From Streptomyces hawaiiensis (GTDB taxonomy: Bacteria; Actinomycetota; Actinomycetes; Streptomycetales; Streptomycetaceae): a DNA stretch of 64,000 nt. Below are positions 61,581 to 64,000 of this stretch, in pieces. The notes beneath the pieces are model-generated. The model saw only the letters and a program-made list of their open reading frames with translations. It was not told the origin of the DNA and searched no databases. A program made the position numbers and the translations under genes. How positions within the stretch are numbered: the stretch's first letter is position 1; every line of letters begins with the position of its first letter. The stretch spans positions 7,006,001-7,070,000 of the forward strand of contig NZ_CP021978.1 of assembly GCF_004803895.1 (NCBI RefSeq), written 5' to 3'.

Positions 61581-62854
61581 GCCCGGCCGGTGCTCCGCGG
61601 GTCGGCGAACTCGACGTGCTGCGCGGGTTCGCCCTGTTCGGCATCCTCGTGGTCAACGCCCTGCTCGTGGCGGGCCCGTACACGGTCTTCGGCGGCGGAC
61701 CGGGGGCGCCGGCCCCGGACCGGGTCGCCGCGTGGCTGGTGACCGCGCTGGTCACCGCCAAGTTCTACGTCCTGTTCTCCTTCCTCTTCGGCTACAGCTT
61801 CGTCCTCCAGGCCCGGTCCGCGCGCCGGGCCGGTGCCGCCTTCGCACCCCGCCATCTGCGGCGCACGGCAGGCCTGTTCGTCCTGGGTGCGGCACACGCG
61901 GTCCTGCTGTACCCGGGGGACGTCCTGACGACGTACGCCGTCCTCGCCCTGGTCATGTACGGGCTGAGCGGGCTCACCGTCCGGGCCGCACTGAGGCTCG
62001 CGGCCGCCCTGCTGCTGCTCCTGGCGACGCTGCTGCTCGGGTACGGGCTGCTGACCGTCGTCCTCACCGAGCCGGTCACCGCCACCGCGGACGCGCCCCG
62101 GGCCGCCGAGCGGGTCGTCGCCTACCGGGGCGACGCCGCCTCGGTGCTCGGCACCCACCTGCGCGACCTGCCGGCCGCGATCGGCACCGATCTGCTGTAC
62201 GCGCCCGCCATGCTGGCCGCGTTCCTGGGCGGGCTGGCGGCGGCGAAGTCCCGGCTGGCCGAGCGGCGCGGCCGGGACCGCGCATGGCTGCGCCGGACCG
62301 CTCTGCGCGGGCTGCCGGCCGGCCTCGCCGGTGGCGTGATCGCCGCCTGCTGTGCGTGCGGGCCGCTGGACAGCCGCTGGTTCCTGGTCGGGCAGGCGGC
62401 GACCGTCCTGACCGCCCCGGCGCTCGCCACGTCGTATGCCTGCGGTCTGCTCCTGCTGCTGCGGTGGGCCGGGAACCGCGTCCCGGCGGCGGCCGGTGTG
62501 CTCGCCGCCGCCGGGCGCATGGCGCTCAGCCACTACCTCACCCAGTCACTCGTCCTCGCCTGGGTGTTCTCCGGATACGGTCTTGGCCTGCACGACCGGG
62601 CCGGTACGGTCGCGGTCCTGACCGGGTGCGTCCTGCTCTACGCCGTCCAGCTGGCGCTCGGCGCCCGGCTGTCGGCGCGGGTGCGCTACGGGCCGGCCGA
62701 GTACGTCCTGCGTGCCGTCACACGCGGACGACGCCGCGGGGCCTTCCGGCGGAGGGTCACGACACCTGCTCGGACAGCGGCACCGCCCGCGGCCCGGGCA
62801 GACCGGGAACCGTGCGCGGCCCCGCCGGAAAACGGCGCGCGGCGCGCTCCGTGA
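61577..62854 (+). CDS. DUF418 membrane protein
   Basis: A 425-aa protein with about ten membrane segments. VGELDVLRGFALFGILVVNA is the acyltransferase-3-like opening of DUF418 proteins, and the C-terminal RMALSHYLTQSLVLAWVFSG is the DUF418 domain itself. Transfer of an acyl or similar group across the membrane is suspected for the family but not shown. It overlaps the previous gene by four bases. Its last 98 bases overlap the 3' end of the convergent coupling-protein gene. Confidence 0.85.
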   Translation: MSPAGAPRVGELDVLRGFALFGILVVNALLVAGPYTVFGGGPGAPAPDRVAAWLVTALVTAKFYVLFSFLFGYSFVLQARSARRAGAAFAPRHLRRTAGLFVLGAAHAVLLYPGDVLTTYAVLALVMYGLSGLTVRAALRLAAALLLLLATLLLGYGLLTVVLTEPVTATADAPRAAERVVAYRGDAASVLGTHLRDLPAAIGTDLLYAPAMLAAFLGGLAAAKSRLAERRGRDRAWLRRTALRGLPAGLAGGVIAACCACGPLDSRWFLVGQAATVLTAPALATSYACGLLLLLRWAGNRVPAAAGVLAAAGRMALSHYLTQSLVLAWVFSGYGLGLHDRAGTVAVLTGCVLLYAVQLALGARLSARVRYGPAEYVLRAVTRGRRRGAFRRRVTTPARTAAPPAARADREPCAAPPENGARRAP

Positions 62855-64000
62855 TGGCGGCCGTCTCCGCCTTCGCCGCCGCCGAGATCGCCGCTGCGCC
62901 GGGCTCCTTGTACCAGGGCCGCAGCCGGATCAGCGCGGGCTTGACGCCGGTGGCGAGCAGCAGCGCCGTGCCCTTGGGCAGGGCACGGATGCGGTCCGGC
63001 GGCAGGACGGCCTCCTGGCGGTAGGAGTACGACCGCGACGTGCCCTCCTTGCCGCGCGAGACGGTGGGGGTGCGGACGTCGTGCTGGCCGACGAGCGTGG
63101 AGACCTTCTGCACGAAGTCGGCGTCGTCCAGACCCGCGCCGAGGAGCTTGACCGTCGCCGCGCTCCACAGCGCGTCCATGCCCATCTCGCCCCACACCCG
63201 GGCGCCCTGGCGGTAACTCTGCAGCAGTGTGACGACGTTGATGCCGCGGGAGCCGAAGTGCGAGTACAGGTCGGGCAGATCGGAGATGCGGCAGACGTTG
63301 GCGGCCTCGTCGAGCACCGCGGTCAGCGGCGGATCGAGCCGGCCGCCCATGCGTTCGGCGGCCACCACACCGGCCCGCATCGTCGCGTCGGCGAGCCCCG
63401 CGATGACACCGGCCGCGGAACCGCCGCCGTCCTTGGACAGCAGGTAGAGCGTGTCCCGGCCGAGGACGTGCCGGTCGGGGCGGAACTCCGGGAGCCGGGG
63501 GTCGGGCGTGACCCAGGCGAGGATCTCCGGGTCCAGCAGGCAGGACACGGTCTGGCGGGCGGTCTCGTAGATGCCGTCCCGGGTCTCGACGGCACCGCGG
63601 ACGGTGCCTTGCAACTGCTCGGCCATCGCCACGAGTCCGGCGTCGCGCAGCAGGTCGACCGGGGTGCGGTCGGCGGGGTCGGCGAGCCAGCCGAGCAGTT
63701 CGGGCAGGGGGGTGCCGCTGCGGGCCGCGGCCAGGAAGAGAGCCGTCAAGGTGTTCTGGGCGGCCGAGATCCAGAAGTCCTTCTTCGCCGTGTCGTCGTT
63801 GACGGACGCCACGAAGTGACCGGCCATGCGGCGGGATCCCTCGATGGTGTGGCACTCGCCGAGCAGGTTCCACCACATGGCCCGTGGGGTGTGGGCGATG
63901 CCCTGCGGGTCGAACGTCCAGACCGTGCCCGCCCGCTCGCGTTCGGCGCGGGTGACGGCGTACACGTCGGACTTGTTGGAGGTGAGCAGGACCGCGCCCT
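62757..64000 (-). CDS. Type IV coupling-protein-like ATPase (TraD/VirD4, N-terminus beyond window)
   Basis: The C-terminal 414 residues of a VirD4/TraD-like DNA-transfer ATPase; Walker A and any membrane segments lie past base 64000. Visible are VLLTSNKSDVYAVTR, DPQGIAHTPRAMWWNLLGEC, the Walker B acidic pair in PPLTAVLDEAANVCRISDLP, the ring-forming GSRGINVVTLLQSYRQG (sensor Gln), the ATVKLLGAGLDDADF stretch and PALIRLRPWYKEPGA. Chromosomal clusters with this ATPase, DUF4913 and an NlpC/P60 peptidase recur in Streptomyces. Whether they move DNA or proteins is not established here. Confidence 0.85.
   Translation of the reverse strand, partial: GAVLLTSNKSDVYAVTRAERERAGTVWTFDPQGIAHTPRAMWWNLLGECHTIEGSRRMAGHFVASVNDDTAKKDFWISAAQNTLTALFLAAARSGTPLPELLGWLADPADRTPVDLLRDAGLVAMAEQLQGTVRGAVETRDGIYETARQTVSCLLDPEILAWVTPDPRLPEFRPDRHVLGRDTLYLLSKDGGGSAAGVIAGLADATMRAGVVAAERMGGRLDPPLTAVLDEAANVCRISDLPDLYSHFGSRGINVVTLLQSYRQGARVWGEMGMDALWSAATVKLLGAGLDDADFVQKVSTLVGQHDVRTPTVSRGKEGTSRSYSYRQEAVLPPDRIRALPKGTALLLATGVKPALIRLRPWYKEPGAAAISAAAKAETAAITERAARRFPAGPRTVPGLPGPRAVPLSEQVS

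Overview
The window is a high-GC actinobacterial chromosome segment, almost certainly Streptomyces or a close relative. The evidence is a GC-rich third codon position throughout, GTG starts, ATGA/GTGA overlaps between operon genes, AfsR/SARP and LAL-type regulators, a DUF1996 secreted protein, an MTH1187-like protein beside purine genes, and a gcl/katA/glxR/hyi/uraD/uraH/uricase cluster arranged as in streptomycetes. Both ends cut genes: meaB on the left and a conjugative coupling-type ATPase on the right.

Layout. 0-4.7 kb, minus: mutA-mutB-meaB, methylmalonyl-CoA mutase and its GTPase chaperone. 5.0-9.6 kb, plus: a Kdp potassium pump operon (27-aa peptide, kdpF, A, B, C) with no kdpDE attached. 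9.8-18.7 kb: an RsbW-like ATPase, a polytopic GT-C-like protein, a YedY-like molybdoenzyme with membrane N-terminus, a methyltransferase/DUF2064/GT2 operon, a two-component system and an epimerase with cysteine insert. 18.8-25.2 kb: accessory DNA with a DUF1996 protein, a TnpB relic that keeps its structured right end, a MarR-GNAT fusion, an isochorismatase-fold hydrolase, a solitary nucleotidyltransferase-fold protein, and an IS701-type element carrying a GNAT passenger gene. 25.2-28.6 kb: a small helical protein, a 5'-truncated caspase-family gene, and an AlkZ-like DNA glycosylase with a perfect palindromic operator. 28.7-37 kb: secreted trypsin, LAL regulator, GAF-LuxR regulator and two acyl-CoA synthetases. 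37-39 kb: two GNAT genes (one frameshifted) and a zinc-ribbon protein with a degenerate Mrr-like domain.

39.1-51.6 kb is one metabolic unit. Xanthine-type purines enter by an NCS2 permease. 8-oxoguanine is deaminated to urate. Uricase, HIU hydrolase (uraH) and OHCU decarboxylase (uraD) carry urate to allantoin. Catalase removes the H2O2 made by uricase. Gcl, hydroxypyruvate isomerase and tartronate semialdehyde reductase recover glyoxylate as glycerate. The allantoin-to-glyoxylate steps are not in the window. Two operator families tie the unit together: TTCC-N7-GGAA pairs 21 bp apart, and an identical 17-bp palindrome about 75 bp upstream of both katA and uraD.

51.7-64 kb is a cell-envelope/conjugation-like region: a ChW-repeat membrane protein, an AfsR-type regulator, a thaumatin-GH128 protein, a 296-aa protein, DUF4913, an NlpC/P60 peptidase, two membrane proteins and the coupling ATPase. 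Six sites here match (T/G)TGAACC-N15/16-(C/G)CGTTG(T/C). Five lie upstream of genes and one points antisense into the AfsR gene. This looks like an undescribed extracytoplasmic-function (ECF) sigma factor regulon and is the strongest novel signal I found. No tRNA, rRNA or CRISPR array was seen.
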